NCBI GenBank assembly: GCA_938003545.1
Contig: CALKXY010000032.1
Span: 1 to 36,951 of the forward strand
Direction of reading: 5' to 3'
Length of the DNA: 36,951 bases
DNA from: an uncultured Caulobacterales bacterium
GTDB lineage: Bacteria; Pseudomonadota; Alphaproteobacteria; Caulobacterales; Maricaulaceae
The translations under genes and the position numbers were made by a program. This document shows positions 25,532-34,050 of this stretch, in pieces. Within the stretch, counting starts at the first letter, position 1; every line of letters starts with the position of its first letter. The notes beneath the pieces were generated by a model. It did not search any database and was not told where the DNA came from. It was given only the letters and a program-made list of their open reading frames with translations.

Positions 25532-25842
25532 GACAGTTCCTGTGTTGTCTTGTCACTTCATTTTCACTCCGATTGGTAACGCACAAATATAATTGTCGTG
25601 ATGTGGGACGTGATAAGGCTTTGATCAAAGGTGACAGTCAGGAAGTTGTCGACATGTGGCGCGCCAATGGGATGGCGTGTTCGTAGTTGAGGGTGATTAG
25701 GTTCGATAAACTGCTCAAAAAGACGCAGATTTCAAATTTTGTATTTTGCCATTAAATATTTTTTTCACAGAATCTCAGAAATGATCTGACGGCAGAGTTA
25801 AAATATTAAGTTTCACCTCGCCGTCATAATAGCTCTGTGTAA
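25532..25842. other. Gene-free stretch between ubiB and the DUF1223 gene
   Basis: 311 bp with no convincing frame. It has an AT-rich centre (TTAAATATTTTTTTC around 25752-25766) and a 7-bp inverted repeat TGACGGC / GCCGTCA (25787-25793 and 25820-25826) just past the ubiB stop. The DUF1223 promoter must lie here. No known RNA family is recognised. Confidence 0.4.
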
Positions 25843-27429
25843 CTACCCTAATTGCGCAGCGGCCCAACTTGCCCCTAACGCAATCGCTGCCCCGATCCCT
25901 GCATATGCGATCGGTCTTAGGGCGTCTCGTTTTCTAGGGTGGGGGGCGATGAAGCGATTTGGCGAGAGGTCGACGTCGCCGTCGGCCCAGGCTTGCGCGA
26001 GTTTTGCGATATTATCTGTGGCTTCGGGTAGGATGCTGAGGGTGCGGCGGGTTTTGCCCAAGCCGTCGAGGAAATCATTTAAATAACGTTCAGGTCCAAC
26101 TTCGCGGCGCACGGCTTTTTCGACGATAGGACGTGAGGCTTCCCACATGTCAAACTCATTGTCCAAACGCCGCGCAACGCCTTCGGCTTGCATCATGGTT
26201 TTTTGCAAGAGAATGAGTTGCGGTTGTAGTTCCATGTCGAAAATTTCGGTGATTTCGAGCAGTTGCATCAAGACCTTCGCCATGGAAACATCTTCGGCGC
26301 GCTTGCCAAAAATCGGTTCACCCACAGCGCGAAGGGCGCTGGCAAATTCTTCGACACTATGATGCGGCGGAACATATCCTATATCGAAATGCACTTGCGC
26401 AATTTTGTAATAATCGCGTTGCAAGAACCCAAAGAGCGTGTCGATTTCAAAGCGAATTTCATCTTCGCCCAAACGGCCCAAAATTCCAAAATCGAGCAGA
26501 ACGAGCTGTCCGTCCGCGTCCATGATCAGATTGCCTTCGTGCATATCTGCGTGGAAAACGCCATATTCAAAAGTGGAGGCGAGGAAGGATTGGATGACTT
26601 TGGTCGCAAGGGCTTGGCGGTCTGCGATGGGTAAGTCTAAAATTGTTTCAGACGACAGCGCCGTCCCGTCGATCCATTCACTCACCAAGACATCTTTCCC
26701 GACCAAATCCCAATAGAGACCCGGGACACGGAACAAGCCTGTGTCCTCAGCGATTTCTGCCAACTCGCTTTGCGAGGCAGCTTCGAGGCGTAGATCAAGT
26801 TCCAACATCACGGCGCGGCGGGCTTCGGCGACGAAATCTTTGGGACGTAAACGGCGCAGTTTAGGCACCGCGCCATGTGCCAAATTGGCGACGAGGGCGA
26901 TAGTGTTCATGTCATTCGTCATGCGTTTCAGGATGTTTGGACGCAGGACCTTGACGGCAACGATTTCGCCCGTGTGCAAGACGCCTTTATGGACCTGCGC
27001 AACAGAGGCCGCCGCGACGGGTTCAGACAGCGATGCTAAATGTTTAGACCACGGCGCGCCCCATTCGGCCGCCATCATTTTTTCAGCAGTTTCCATCGGG
27101 AAAGGCGGAACTTTGTCTTTTAGGACCGAAAGCCCGCGTGCAAATTCAGCGTCAAACATATCGCCCCGCGTCGCGAGGACTTGGCCGAATTTAATATAGG
27201 CAGGGCCGAGATCCTGTAGCGCACGCGCAAAACGTTCACCTGCGTTGCCCTTGCGGTTTCCGACCGAAAATATGCGGCTGATCGCGCCAATAAATCGCAC
27301 GGGCCACGGCACAAGCGTGGCATATTCTGACGGCACAAGGGCGTCATGCCGGATCAGGACCCAAGCCGTGCGGAATAACCGAAAAAGTGTCGCCAAGCGT
27401 TTCAACATGAGGCGCTTATAGGTAGCCAT
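25843..27429 (-). CDS. ubiB: UbiB/AarF-type atypical kinase for ubiquinone synthesis
   Basis: 528 residues. UbiB-family proteins are needed for coenzyme Q synthesis or transport and act as ATPases on the inner face of the membrane. Signatures seen are the KxGQ motif (Lys80-Phe-Gly-Gln83 in AYIKFGQVLATR), the alanine-rich loop AAASVAQVH (139-147), Lys160 in EIVAVKVLRP, the catalytic loop FHADMHEGNLIMD and the metal-binding LLDFGILG. A C-terminal hydrophobic helix (IAYAGIGAAIALGASWAAAQ) anchors it. An ATG at 27408 is a possible alternative start; neither has a strong ribosome site. In many relatives it sits beside ubiE and coaBC; here four genes and a gap separate it from coaBC's operon. Confidence 0.93.
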   Translation of the reverse strand: MATYKRLMLKRLATLFRLFRTAWVLIRHDALVPSEYATLVPWPVRFIGAISRIFSVGNRKGNAGERFARALQDLGPAYIKFGQVLATRGDMFDAEFARGLSVLKDKVPPFPMETAEKMMAAEWGAPWSKHLASLSEPVAAASVAQVHKGVLHTGEIVAVKVLRPNILKRMTNDMNTIALVANLAHGAVPKLRRLRPKDFVAEARRAVMLELDLRLEAASQSELAEIAEDTGLFRVPGLYWDLVGKDVLVSEWIDGTALSSETILDLPIADRQALATKVIQSFLASTFEYGVFHADMHEGNLIMDADGQLVLLDFGILGRLGEDEIRFEIDTLFGFLQRDYYKIAQVHFDIGYVPPHHSVEEFASALRAVGEPIFGKRAEDVSMAKVLMQLLEITEIFDMELQPQLILLQKTMMQAEGVARRLDNEFDMWEASRPIVEKAVRREVGPERYLNDFLDGLGKTRRTLSILPEATDNIAKLAQAWADGDVDLSPNRFIAPHPRKRDALRPIAYAGIGAAIALGASWAAAQLG

Positions 27430-27484
27430 GCCGCGCGGGTATAGCGGCGATTTCGCATATTAGGTCGCAGGTTTCAGTCGGGGG

Positions 27485-28621
27485 TTAAGGTTTCAGTGTA
27501 TTGTGATTGCGGTCCATGAAGTCCCTGAACGCGGCGAGGCCAGCGTCCATATTGTTGCGGCCAAATCCGATACGGAAATGGTCAGGTGGTGTTTGCATGA
27601 GTTCGGACGTATAGATTGAAGCTGGAAGTAAAAGTACGCCGTTTTCTTCTACCAATCTTTCACAAAAGGCTTCAACGCCGCCGCGCCCTGTGAATTTTGG
27701 GTATCCAATGCAACTCCCATCTGGATGTTGCCAGTCGAATATATCCGAATAATCGGCAAAGAAAGCATCTAGCTTTTCCACATTTTCACGCATCAACGCA
27801 CGGTTTTTCTCGAGGAGTTTTTCTCTAACGCTCAGGGCGATCACGGCCAATCTTTCGCTTGGCGCGGAATTACATATAGAGAGATAATGTTTGTAACGTT
27901 CCAAACGTTGCAACACATCTTTATCCTGCGATGCAATCCACCCGATACGTAATCCGGGTAATCCATAGGCTTTGGACATCACATTTAAAGAGAGACCTTT
28001 TTCATAGACATCTGCGGCTTGGTCCAACCGTTTGCGCGGGTCGAGTTCGACGCCCCGATAGACTTCATCGCTAAAGAGAAAGAGCCCATGTTTGCGGCAA
28101 ATTTCAATGAGAGATTTATAGTCATCTTGGGGCAATAGATGACCTGTCGGATTATTCGGGAAGCAGACGGAAATGAGCTTCGTAGTGGGCCGAATGGCTT
28201 TACGAATATCATCTAAATCCAAATGCCAGTGGTTGTCAGGGTCCAAAGCGACGCCTGTAACGTCACAAATTTCCATCGGAATAGTTTCTGCTGCTTGGTA
28301 ATTTGGGACGACAACAATGGCGTGATCCTCTGCGTTTAATAAGACTCGCATGGCGGCGTAAACGCCTTCTTCGGCCCCCGCAAAACAGAGGATATTATCT
28401 GCGGACATGTGATCATAAGTTTCAGAAATGGCTTGCCGTAAATCCGGCGCGCCCCAAGTTTCCGTATAACCGAGATGAAGGTCAGACAGACTATCTTGAG
28501 GCAGCTTGGCCAGTGTAAGCAATTCACCAACGGAAATGCTCTGCGCATCTGATGCTGTCATATGGTGGGTTGCACGAAATTCCCATTTTGAAAAATAGGT
28601 TTCGAGGGCAAAATTACGCAT
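27485..28621 (-). CDS. PLP-dependent aminotransferase class I/II
   Basis: 378 residues starting at an ATG with GGAG 6 nt upstream. Fold type I markers: Asn157 in CFPNNPTGH, Asp185 in FLFSDEVYRG, PLP lysine Lys217 in NVMSKAYGLPGLRIGW and the C-terminal arginine in HFRIGFGRNNM. LGYTETWGAPDLRQAI is the usual N-terminal block. Its opening (FALETYFSKWEFRATHHMTASDAQ) is that of a known alphaproteobacterial subgroup whose amino acid is not defined. It converts an amino acid and 2-ketoacid by transamination. It lies 55 bp upstream of ubiB in the same direction. A palindrome at 28641-28652 could be its operator. Confidence 0.88.
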   Translation of the reverse strand: MRNFALETYFSKWEFRATHHMTASDAQSISVGELLTLAKLPQDSLSDLHLGYTETWGAPDLRQAISETYDHMSADNILCFAGAEEGVYAAMRVLLNAEDHAIVVVPNYQAAETIPMEICDVTGVALDPDNHWHLDLDDIRKAIRPTTKLISVCFPNNPTGHLLPQDDYKSLIEICRKHGLFLFSDEVYRGVELDPRKRLDQAADVYEKGLSLNVMSKAYGLPGLRIGWIASQDKDVLQRLERYKHYLSICNSAPSERLAVIALSVREKLLEKNRALMRENVEKLDAFFADYSDIFDWQHPDGSCIGYPKFTGRGGVEAFCERLVEENGVLLLPASIYTSELMQTPPDHFRIGFGRNNMDAGLAAFRDFMDRNHNTLKP

Positions 28622-28640
28622 GCAGGCTCCGTGAGGGGGT

Positions 28641-28652
28641 GATTTGCAAATC
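28641..28652. promoter_or_regulatory. 12-bp palindrome upstream of the aminotransferase gene
   Basis: GATTTGCAAATC is a perfect palindrome 20 bp before the aminotransferase start codon. The position is right for an operator. No regulator is identified. Confidence 0.35.
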
Positions 28653-28711
28653 TCTATGCAGATTTATTCTATTACCTTCTTCGTTCTTTGTCGTCATCAC
28701 AAGGTTTGTTC

Positions 28712-29186
28712 TTATGATGGGGCGCGCGGGCATGGATTGGAAATTTTAATCCTTGTTTTCGAAAAATAATAATCGTTCCGCTTCAATGACTTAAAATAAA
28801 ATACAAGAGAATGATCATTGGTCCCAAAACCTATGATACGGTACAGAAGTTCTTTCGGACATGGGACAGGCGAGGCCTCGCTTGCTGGTACCGAGAGACG
28901 GTGGGGTTGAGCGGTTTGGTGTGAGAGCCAGACCTGTGCCGGACCTTTTGCGGTGAGTGTTGACTGCCTGATCTTGAACCGGGTTCTCGAAAATCTTTGG
29001 ATTTCCGAGTTACTGTCGGAAGGTTTGACTGCAGGACCCCCAACCCCTTCGCTGTTATGTCTCCCCCAGACACATAACTAACGCTACGACATCAACAACC
29101 ACTGCCGCGTGGTATGCACATGTTGGGCTGACATCCCAGCGCGTGCGGTATTTGCGTAAAACAATTTTTCTATTCTGGTATTCCAT
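28712..29186 (-). pseudogene. Possible frameshifted reading frame, unknown product
   Basis: On the minus strand a frame open from 29297, with its first ATG at 29186 (MEYQNRKIVLRKYRTRW), stops at 29055. The next frame is open from 29077 to a TAA at 28712 (segments such as KELLYRIIGFGTNDHSLVF). They overlap at a run of five G (29063-29067); removing one G joins them into about 157 residues. The second half has no start codon of its own. No ribosome site precedes the ATG, a third frame is also open for 80 codons, and strong hairpins cross the region. So this may be a decayed gene, a sequencing slip or simply non-coding. No family is recognised. Confidence 0.3.
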
Positions 29187-29325
29187 CGTGAATATCGACC
29201 ACGCGGACTGTCCCTCCTTATCGGGGCTCTGCCCCCTATTTGCGGTTCGCCGCCGACCAACCCGAACCGCATTGTGGGGCGCAAGTTGGTATCGCAGTCA
29301 TCCATGTTGAAACTCTAGTTTCAAC
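29054..29325. other. Strongly structured intergenic region, possible non-coding RNA
   Basis: Stems in this interval: GTTATG-TCT with AGA-CA-CATAAC (29054-29078); 11 of 12 positions pairing in 29116-29146 (GCACATGTTGGG with CCCAGCGCGTGC, loop CTGACAT, G-T allowed); a 9-bp perfect stem TGCGGTTCG / CGAACCGCA (29241-29271); and GTTGAAACT / AGTTTCAAC (29306-29325). GCCCC at 29231-29235 can pair with GGGGC on either side (29223-29227 or 29276-29280), giving two exclusive folds. The GC-rich block follows an AT-rich one (28660-28830). No T-arm or RNase P core word was found, so tmRNA and rnpB are not supported. The strand is undetermined. Confidence 0.4.
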
Positions 29326-29350
29326 GGAGGCTGTGAGCGTTCCCGCTTGC

Positions 29351-30082
29351 CTATTCGATAATGCCGTAGCTTAGGTTTACCCTTACGCTCATGGTTTGAT
29401 CACCTGCACTGATAGGGGTGACGGCGTCGGATGACATTTCCATACGGGCGGCCCGCATCATAACGGGTTGAGGATTTATACCGCCGCCGCTTTCATTTAT
29501 GGATAAGAGGGGGCCGAGCTTCACATCTGCTGCTGCGGCCATGCTTTGTGCTTTTTCGCGGGCTTCGCGAATAGCATCTGCACGCGCTTTGGTGAGTGCG
29601 GATTTCGGGTCTTTGACCGTGAATTTCACTTGGTTGATATTATTTACACCCGCGCGCACCAAGGCGTCCAACATCGGGCCAACTTGGTCAATATCATCGG
29701 ATTTCACGGTGACGGTATTGCGGGCTTCATATCCTGTAATGACAGGTTTGCGGCGATCCCGATAATCATATTGCGGTTGCAGGGACAGCTGGCTGGTCGT
29801 GATATTAGATTTCGGAATCTTAGCCGTTTCCAGCTCGTCATATACGGCCGTCATCAAGGTCGCATTGGCCATCATGGCTTCGCGCGCGGTCTTGCCTTGT
29901 TGCACGACGCCTGCGCTAACTGTCGCGCGGTCAGGAGCGACATTTGCATAACCCGTCGCGGATACATCCAGCCGCGCCTGAGGGGCATCGCCCGCAGAAA
30001 TATAGGTCGGTCCACCAGGATTGCAGGCCGATAGCAGCAGTCCAGATGAGAGAGCAGAGACGAGGAGAAAATGACGGAACAT
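29351..30082 (-). CDS. SIMPL domain lipoprotein (DUF541)
   Basis: 243 residues from the ATG at 30082, with AAGG about 9 nt upstream and a lipoprotein signal at once (HFLLVSALSSGLLLSAC, Cys20). An ATG at 30112 would add ten residues. The SIMPL/DUF541 domain fills the rest: LDVSATGYANVAPDRATVSAGVVQQGKTAREAM, KSNITTSQLSLQPQYDY, GYEARNTVTVKSDDIDQVGPMLDALVRAG, AREKAQSMAAAADVKLG and the closing MSVRVNLSYGIIE. The family (E. coli YggE) is linked to oxidative stress and oligomeric periplasmic rings; the exact role is open. It is divergent from the carboxyltransferase gene, 116 bp apart. Confidence 0.88.
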   Translation of the reverse strand: MFRHFLLVSALSSGLLLSACNPGGPTYISAGDAPQARLDVSATGYANVAPDRATVSAGVVQQGKTAREAMMANATLMTAVYDELETAKIPKSNITTSQLSLQPQYDYRDRRKPVITGYEARNTVTVKSDDIDQVGPMLDALVRAGVNNINQVKFTVKDPKSALTKARADAIREAREKAQSMAAAADVKLGPLLSINESGGGINPQPVMMRAARMEMSSDAVTPISAGDQTMSVRVNLSYGIIE

Positions 30083-30198
30083 GACGCGGCCTTTTGAAAA
30101 TTGCAGGGGCATTCAATTTTAGATATTCATGCTATTCGGATGAACCTTGCGTGACAAGCCGTGACAGGCAAGTGTGAAATTATGGATATTTCTGAAAC

Positions 30199-31710
30199 AT
30201 GAGTTGGCAAAAAGAGCTAGATGAGTTGGCACGCCGCAAAGAGATGGCGCTGCAAATGGGCGGCACGGAGAAACTCGCCCGACAGAAAGCACGCGGCAAA
30301 TTAAATGCACGCGAGCGGCTGGAAGGTTTGCTTGATTTTGATGGGTTTGATGAAATCGGTGGATTGGCGGGGGCAGGGCAATATACGCCTGAGGGCGAAT
30401 TTATTCAGTCCGCCGCCTCAAACTTTATTTTTGGACGTGGGCGCATAAATGGCCGTACAATTGTCGCAACCGCGGATGATTTCACCGTGCGCGGCGGCGC
30501 GTCCGATGCTGCGATCTACCGCAAATTTATCGTCGCCGAACAAATGGCGCATGAACTGCGTTTACCGATTATCCGCATGATTGACGGCACAGGCGGCGGC
30601 GGGTCGGTCAAATCACTGGAATCGATGGGGCATAGCTATGTGCCGATGGTGCCAGGGTGGGACCATGTTGTGAAAAATTTGGAGACTGTGCCTGTTGTCG
30701 CATTGGCGTTGGGCCCTACGGCAGGCCTTGGCGCGGCGCGGGCGGTGGCCTCACATTATTCCGTTATGGTGAAAGGCCTATCGCAGATATTTACGGCAGG
30801 CCCCGCCATTGTCGCGGCCTTGGGAGAACGCCAAGATAAAGAAAGTTTGGGCGGCTCTGCGATCCATACACGAAACGGCGTTATTGATGATGAGGCGGTG
30901 GACGAAGCAGACGCCTCTGCACGGGCGCGGGCGTTTCTCTCTTATTTGCCGGATTATGTGGGTGCGCCGCTTGTTCGAGTTAAATCAAAGGACCCCATTG
31001 ACCGACGGGATGAAAACCTGCTTTCGATTGTCCCGCGCGATAAAACCAAAGCCTATAATATGCGCAAAATCCTTGAGACTGTTTTTGATAAAGACAGCGT
31101 TTTTGAAATGGGCCGTCAATGGGGCCGCGCCGCAATTACGGGGTTTGCACGTTTGGATGGATGGCCCGTCGCGGTTCTGGCGAATGATCCGATGTTCCTT
31201 GGCGGCAGTTGGACAGCGGATACGGCAGAGAAAGCGAAACGTTTCGTTGAAACCGCAGAGTTATTTGGCCTGCCCATAATAAACCTTGTCGATAATCCAG
31301 GTTTTATGATTGGGTTGGAGGCAGAAAAAACGGCAACCATTCGGCGCGGGGTTGAAGCGATGAACGCCGTTTACCGGACTAAAGTGCCGTGGGCCTCTGT
31401 TATCATTCGCAAGGCTTATGGCGTTGCAGGCGCAGCGATGAGTAATGCCGAGCGGTTCCCTTACCGCGTTGCATGGCCCAGCGGGGATTGGGGCAGTTTG
31501 CCCATCGATGGCGGCGTAGAAGTGGCCTATCGCGCAGAGTTAGAAGCGGCAGAAGATCCAAAAGCCGAGTTGATGAAGATCAAAGCGCGTCTCGCTCATG
31601 TCAGCTCACCGTTCCGAACAGCAGAGGCCTTTGGCGTAGAAAACATCATCGACCCGCGCGATACACGGCGTTGGCTTTGCGATTTTATACGATTGGTGAT
31701 GCGGCCCTAA
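30199..31710 (+). CDS. Acyl-CoA carboxylase, carboxyltransferase (beta) subunit
   Basis: 503 residues. It belongs to the biotin-dependent carboxyltransferase family (PccB, MccB, GcdA relatives) that moves CO2 from carboxybiotin to an acyl-CoA. The N-terminal half has GGTEKLARQKARGKLNARERLEGLLD (residues 21-46), DFTVRGGAS and RMIDGTGGGG, the oxyanion region. The C-terminal half has the second crotonase-fold core: NLVDNPGFMIGLEAEK, IRKAYGVAGAAMSN and WPSGDWGSLPIDGGVEVAY. The expected partner, a biotin carboxylase/BCCP alpha subunit, is not next to it. The substrate is not clear. It is convergent with the hydroxylase gene, their stop codons overlapping by 4 bp. Confidence 0.88.
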   Translation: MSWQKELDELARRKEMALQMGGTEKLARQKARGKLNARERLEGLLDFDGFDEIGGLAGAGQYTPEGEFIQSAASNFIFGRGRINGRTIVATADDFTVRGGASDAAIYRKFIVAEQMAHELRLPIIRMIDGTGGGGSVKSLESMGHSYVPMVPGWDHVVKNLETVPVVALALGPTAGLGAARAVASHYSVMVKGLSQIFTAGPAIVAALGERQDKESLGGSAIHTRNGVIDDEAVDEADASARARAFLSYLPDYVGAPLVRVKSKDPIDRRDENLLSIVPRDKTKAYNMRKILETVFDKDSVFEMGRQWGRAAITGFARLDGWPVAVLANDPMFLGGSWTADTAEKAKRFVETAELFGLPIINLVDNPGFMIGLEAEKTATIRRGVEAMNAVYRTKVPWASVIIRKAYGVAGAAMSNAERFPYRVAWPSGDWGSLPIDGGVEVAYRAELEAAEDPKAELMKIKARLAHVSSPFRTAEAFGVENIIDPRDTRRWLCDFIRLVMRP

Positions 31711-32471
31711 ACCAAGCCTTTATCCGTCCCGCAAACCTTATCCCAAAATCGAAAATATAGGCCGTAATTACCTTTGAATTTCGTGTGGTGAAGATTGTGA
31801 TGGCTGGCCGTGATAATATGGCGACCCCACCACCCTTTGACCCAACTCTCGGGATAAACTTCCCATCCCGCGTGATTGAAAACGGCGTTTACAGTCATCA
31901 ACATCAGAACAAATAAGGCGACGCCGACATGAAGCGGAAGGACGAGCGCGAGGACGGGCAGCAACCATGCAGAACTTATCGCTTCAATGGGGTCAAAGGA
32001 AAAACTGGCCCAAGGCGTCGGTTGAACACTGCGATGATGGCCTTCGTGAGTATATTTAAATAATGTGCGGTGGTGCATGACGCGGTGGGTGAAATAAAAC
32101 CACGTGTCCTGCACAAAGAGGTAAATCAGCGCAGACAGAGGTATATAAAGCCATCCGCTAAGCGTTGTTGGCAAGGCAGAATAAAGCGCAGATCCGTCAG
32201 ATTTCCATATCTCAATGACGACTGCGGCGGGCAGGGCATAAATAAAGGCGCTGATCGTTGAGAGCTGAATCTCGTTGCGGATCGTGGCTGGTGTGGGTTC
32301 ACGGCGGGAAAGGCGGCGCGCTTTCTTTGGCTCACGTTTCCAAAGGGCCCAGTGTATCGGCCAGACAATTGCAAAATACCGCGCAATAATGATCGCGGTA
32401 AACCCAAGATATGTGAAAACCGTTCCCCAAAACGGGATCGGCGCAAGATTAAAGATATTTCCGAGGTCCAT
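31707..32471 (-). CDS. Fatty acid hydroxylase / sterol desaturase superfamily membrane protein
   Basis: 254 residues from the ATG at 32471, two bases after the glpD stop, so coupled to glpD. A longer frame starting at 32498 would lie within glpD. The diiron histidine set is complete: FTHRVMHHR (His129, 133, 134), KYTHEGHH (His142, 145, 146), FNHAGWE (His200) and ASHHNLHHT (His224, 225, 228, 229). Several transmembrane helices flank these. Members hydroxylate or desaturate lipids using O2; relatives include sterol desaturases and alkylglycerol monooxygenase. The substrate is unknown, but joining to glpD points to a glycerolipid link (inference). Confidence 0.85.
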   Translation of the reverse strand: MDLGNIFNLAPIPFWGTVFTYLGFTAIIIARYFAIVWPIHWALWKREPKKARRLSRREPTPATIRNEIQLSTISAFIYALPAAVVIEIWKSDGSALYSALPTTLSGWLYIPLSALIYLFVQDTWFYFTHRVMHHRTLFKYTHEGHHRSVQPTPWASFSFDPIEAISSAWLLPVLALVLPLHVGVALFVLMLMTVNAVFNHAGWEVYPESWVKGWWGRHIITASHHNLHHTKFKGNYGLYFRFWDKVCGTDKGLV

Positions 32472-32473
32472 GC

Positions 32474-33961
32474 CTAACGCATAGTCGCGTCGAACCACTC
32501 GGTGAAGGCGTTTTGTTCAGTTTGCGACAGATGGACGCCTAATTTTGTACGGCGCCACATTATATCTTCGGCGCGCGTTGCATATTCGTGATTCACGAGA
32601 TAGCGGGCTTCGGCTTCATAGAGGCCTTGTCCGAAATGTTGACCTAAATCTGGCGTTGTTGTGCCGTCGCCTAATACGAGTGTGACGCGCGTGCCATACG
32701 CGCGGCACAGACGATGTAATAAAGCCTGATCTAATGCGCGGTAACGTTTGCGCATACCGTCGAAGAATGTCTCGAAATCTGCATCTGGAATATCACCGCC
32801 AGGTAGGAGCGCCGTTTGTGTCCAGCCTTTCTCTTTAACACCCAGAGCGCCTGCGAGCTTTTCCATCGCATGTTCTGCAAGTTTGCGTGATGTCGTAATC
32901 TTGCCGCCATATACTGAGAGGAAAGGGGCGCCTTCTACGAAATCTTCAATGTCCAAAACATAATCACGGGTCACGGCAGAGGCATTTTCTGATTTATCAT
33001 CATAGAGTGGCCGAACGCCAGAATACGTCCAAGTCACGTCCTCTGGTGTGATATCTTTTGCCAGATATTCTGAGGCTGCATCACAGAGATAGGTAATTTC
33101 TTCAGGACTGATTTTCACAGGGCCTTCCGCGGGGTCGTAAGGCTGATCCGTTGTTCCGATCAGCGTGTAATCGCGCTCATAGGGGATCGCGAAAATGATA
33201 CGATTGTCGGCGTTTTGAAAAATGAAAGCGAAGTCGCCCTCGAATAATTTCTTGGTGACAATATGTGATCCCTTGATGAGGCGTACAGATTGTTCATTGG
33301 TTGTGCGTTTGATTTTTTTGAGAACTTCATCAACCCAAGGACCAGCAGAATTGACGACGGCTCGGGCTGTGACGGTTTGTTCTTTGTCCTTATGACGGAT
33401 TTGTGCGGTGTAACCGTCATCCGTCGTTTCTATGGACAGAACTTCTGTTCGTGTTCGAATATCTGCGCCTCGATGAGACGCATCCAGAGCGTTTAAGACG
33501 ACTAAGCGGGCATCTTCGACCCAGCAATCTGAATATTCGAATCCTTTTTTCAAGCGGTCTTCTAAAATGCCTTTGAATGGATTTTTATGCAAATTGACGG
33601 TCTCTGTTCCAGGGAGCTTTTCGCGTCCGCCGAGGCTGTCATAGAGAAACAACCCTGCACGCAACATCCACGCCGGACGCAGGCCTTTGTCATATGGTAG
33701 GACAAATCGCATCGGCCAAATGATGTGCGGCGCCGCCCGCAGTAAAACCTCACGTTCGATCAAGGCTTCGCGCACGAGGCGGAATTCGTAATACTCAAGA
33801 TAGCGCAAGCCGCCGTGAATCAATTTCGTTGAAGATGAGGAGGTGTGATTGGCCAAATCATCCCGTTCGCAGAGCAAGACAGAGAGTCCTCGTCCTGCCG
33901 CGTCGCGTGCAATTGCGGTCCCGTTAATACCGCCGCCAATTATCAAAAGATCATAGTTCAT
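32474..33961 (-). CDS. glpD: Aerobic glycerol-3-phosphate dehydrogenase (GlpD)
   Basis: 495 residues. Membrane-associated flavoenzyme oxidising sn-glycerol-3-phosphate to dihydroxyacetone phosphate and passing electrons to ubiquinone. The FAD-binding motif is LLIIGGGINGTAIARDAAGRG (residues 5-25) followed by the acidic strand end LCERDD. TSSSSTKLIHGGLRYLEYYEFRLVREAL, VVNSAGPWVD, YTLIGTTDQPYDP, TYSGVRPLYDD and SVYGGKITTSRKLAEHAMEKL are typical GlpD blocks. It is divergent from glpK across 89 bp that carries repeated TTCGTT words. A hydroxylase-type gene follows 2 bp downstream. Confidence 0.96.
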   Translation of the reverse strand: MNYDLLIIGGGINGTAIARDAAGRGLSVLLCERDDLANHTSSSSTKLIHGGLRYLEYYEFRLVREALIEREVLLRAAPHIIWPMRFVLPYDKGLRPAWMLRAGLFLYDSLGGREKLPGTETVNLHKNPFKGILEDRLKKGFEYSDCWVEDARLVVLNALDASHRGADIRTRTEVLSIETTDDGYTAQIRHKDKEQTVTARAVVNSAGPWVDEVLKKIKRTTNEQSVRLIKGSHIVTKKLFEGDFAFIFQNADNRIIFAIPYERDYTLIGTTDQPYDPAEGPVKISPEEITYLCDAASEYLAKDITPEDVTWTYSGVRPLYDDKSENASAVTRDYVLDIEDFVEGAPFLSVYGGKITTSRKLAEHAMEKLAGALGVKEKGWTQTALLPGGDIPDADFETFFDGMRKRYRALDQALLHRLCRAYGTRVTLVLGDGTTTPDLGQHFGQGLYEAEARYLVNHEYATRAEDIMWRRTKLGVHLSQTEQNAFTEWFDATMR

Positions 33962-34050
33962 ATCGGCTCCTTAGACGTAAAATTCGTTCATCGCTACGAA
34001 TATTCGTTTCCGAACATTGCGATGATGCAATTTTCGTTGCATTAGGGCGC
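33962..34050. promoter_or_regulatory. glpD/glpK divergent promoter region with repeated TTCGTT boxes
   Basis: TTCGTT occurs three times in the same direction at 33983, 34003 and 34033, spaced 20 and 30 bp, that is whole helical turns. ATTCGT / ACGAAT (33982-33987, 33996-34001) and TTCG-N4-CGAA (34003-34014) form inverted pairs. DeoR-family regulators such as GlpR commonly bind TTTCG-type boxes, so these could be GlpR operators. No glpR gene is in the window. Confidence 0.5.

Noticed and set aside
28840..29340. tmRNA or RNase P RNA in the structured gap
   Set aside because: No GTTCGANTC T-arm word, tag-peptide codons or GAAAGTCC/ACAGAA core words were found on either strand.
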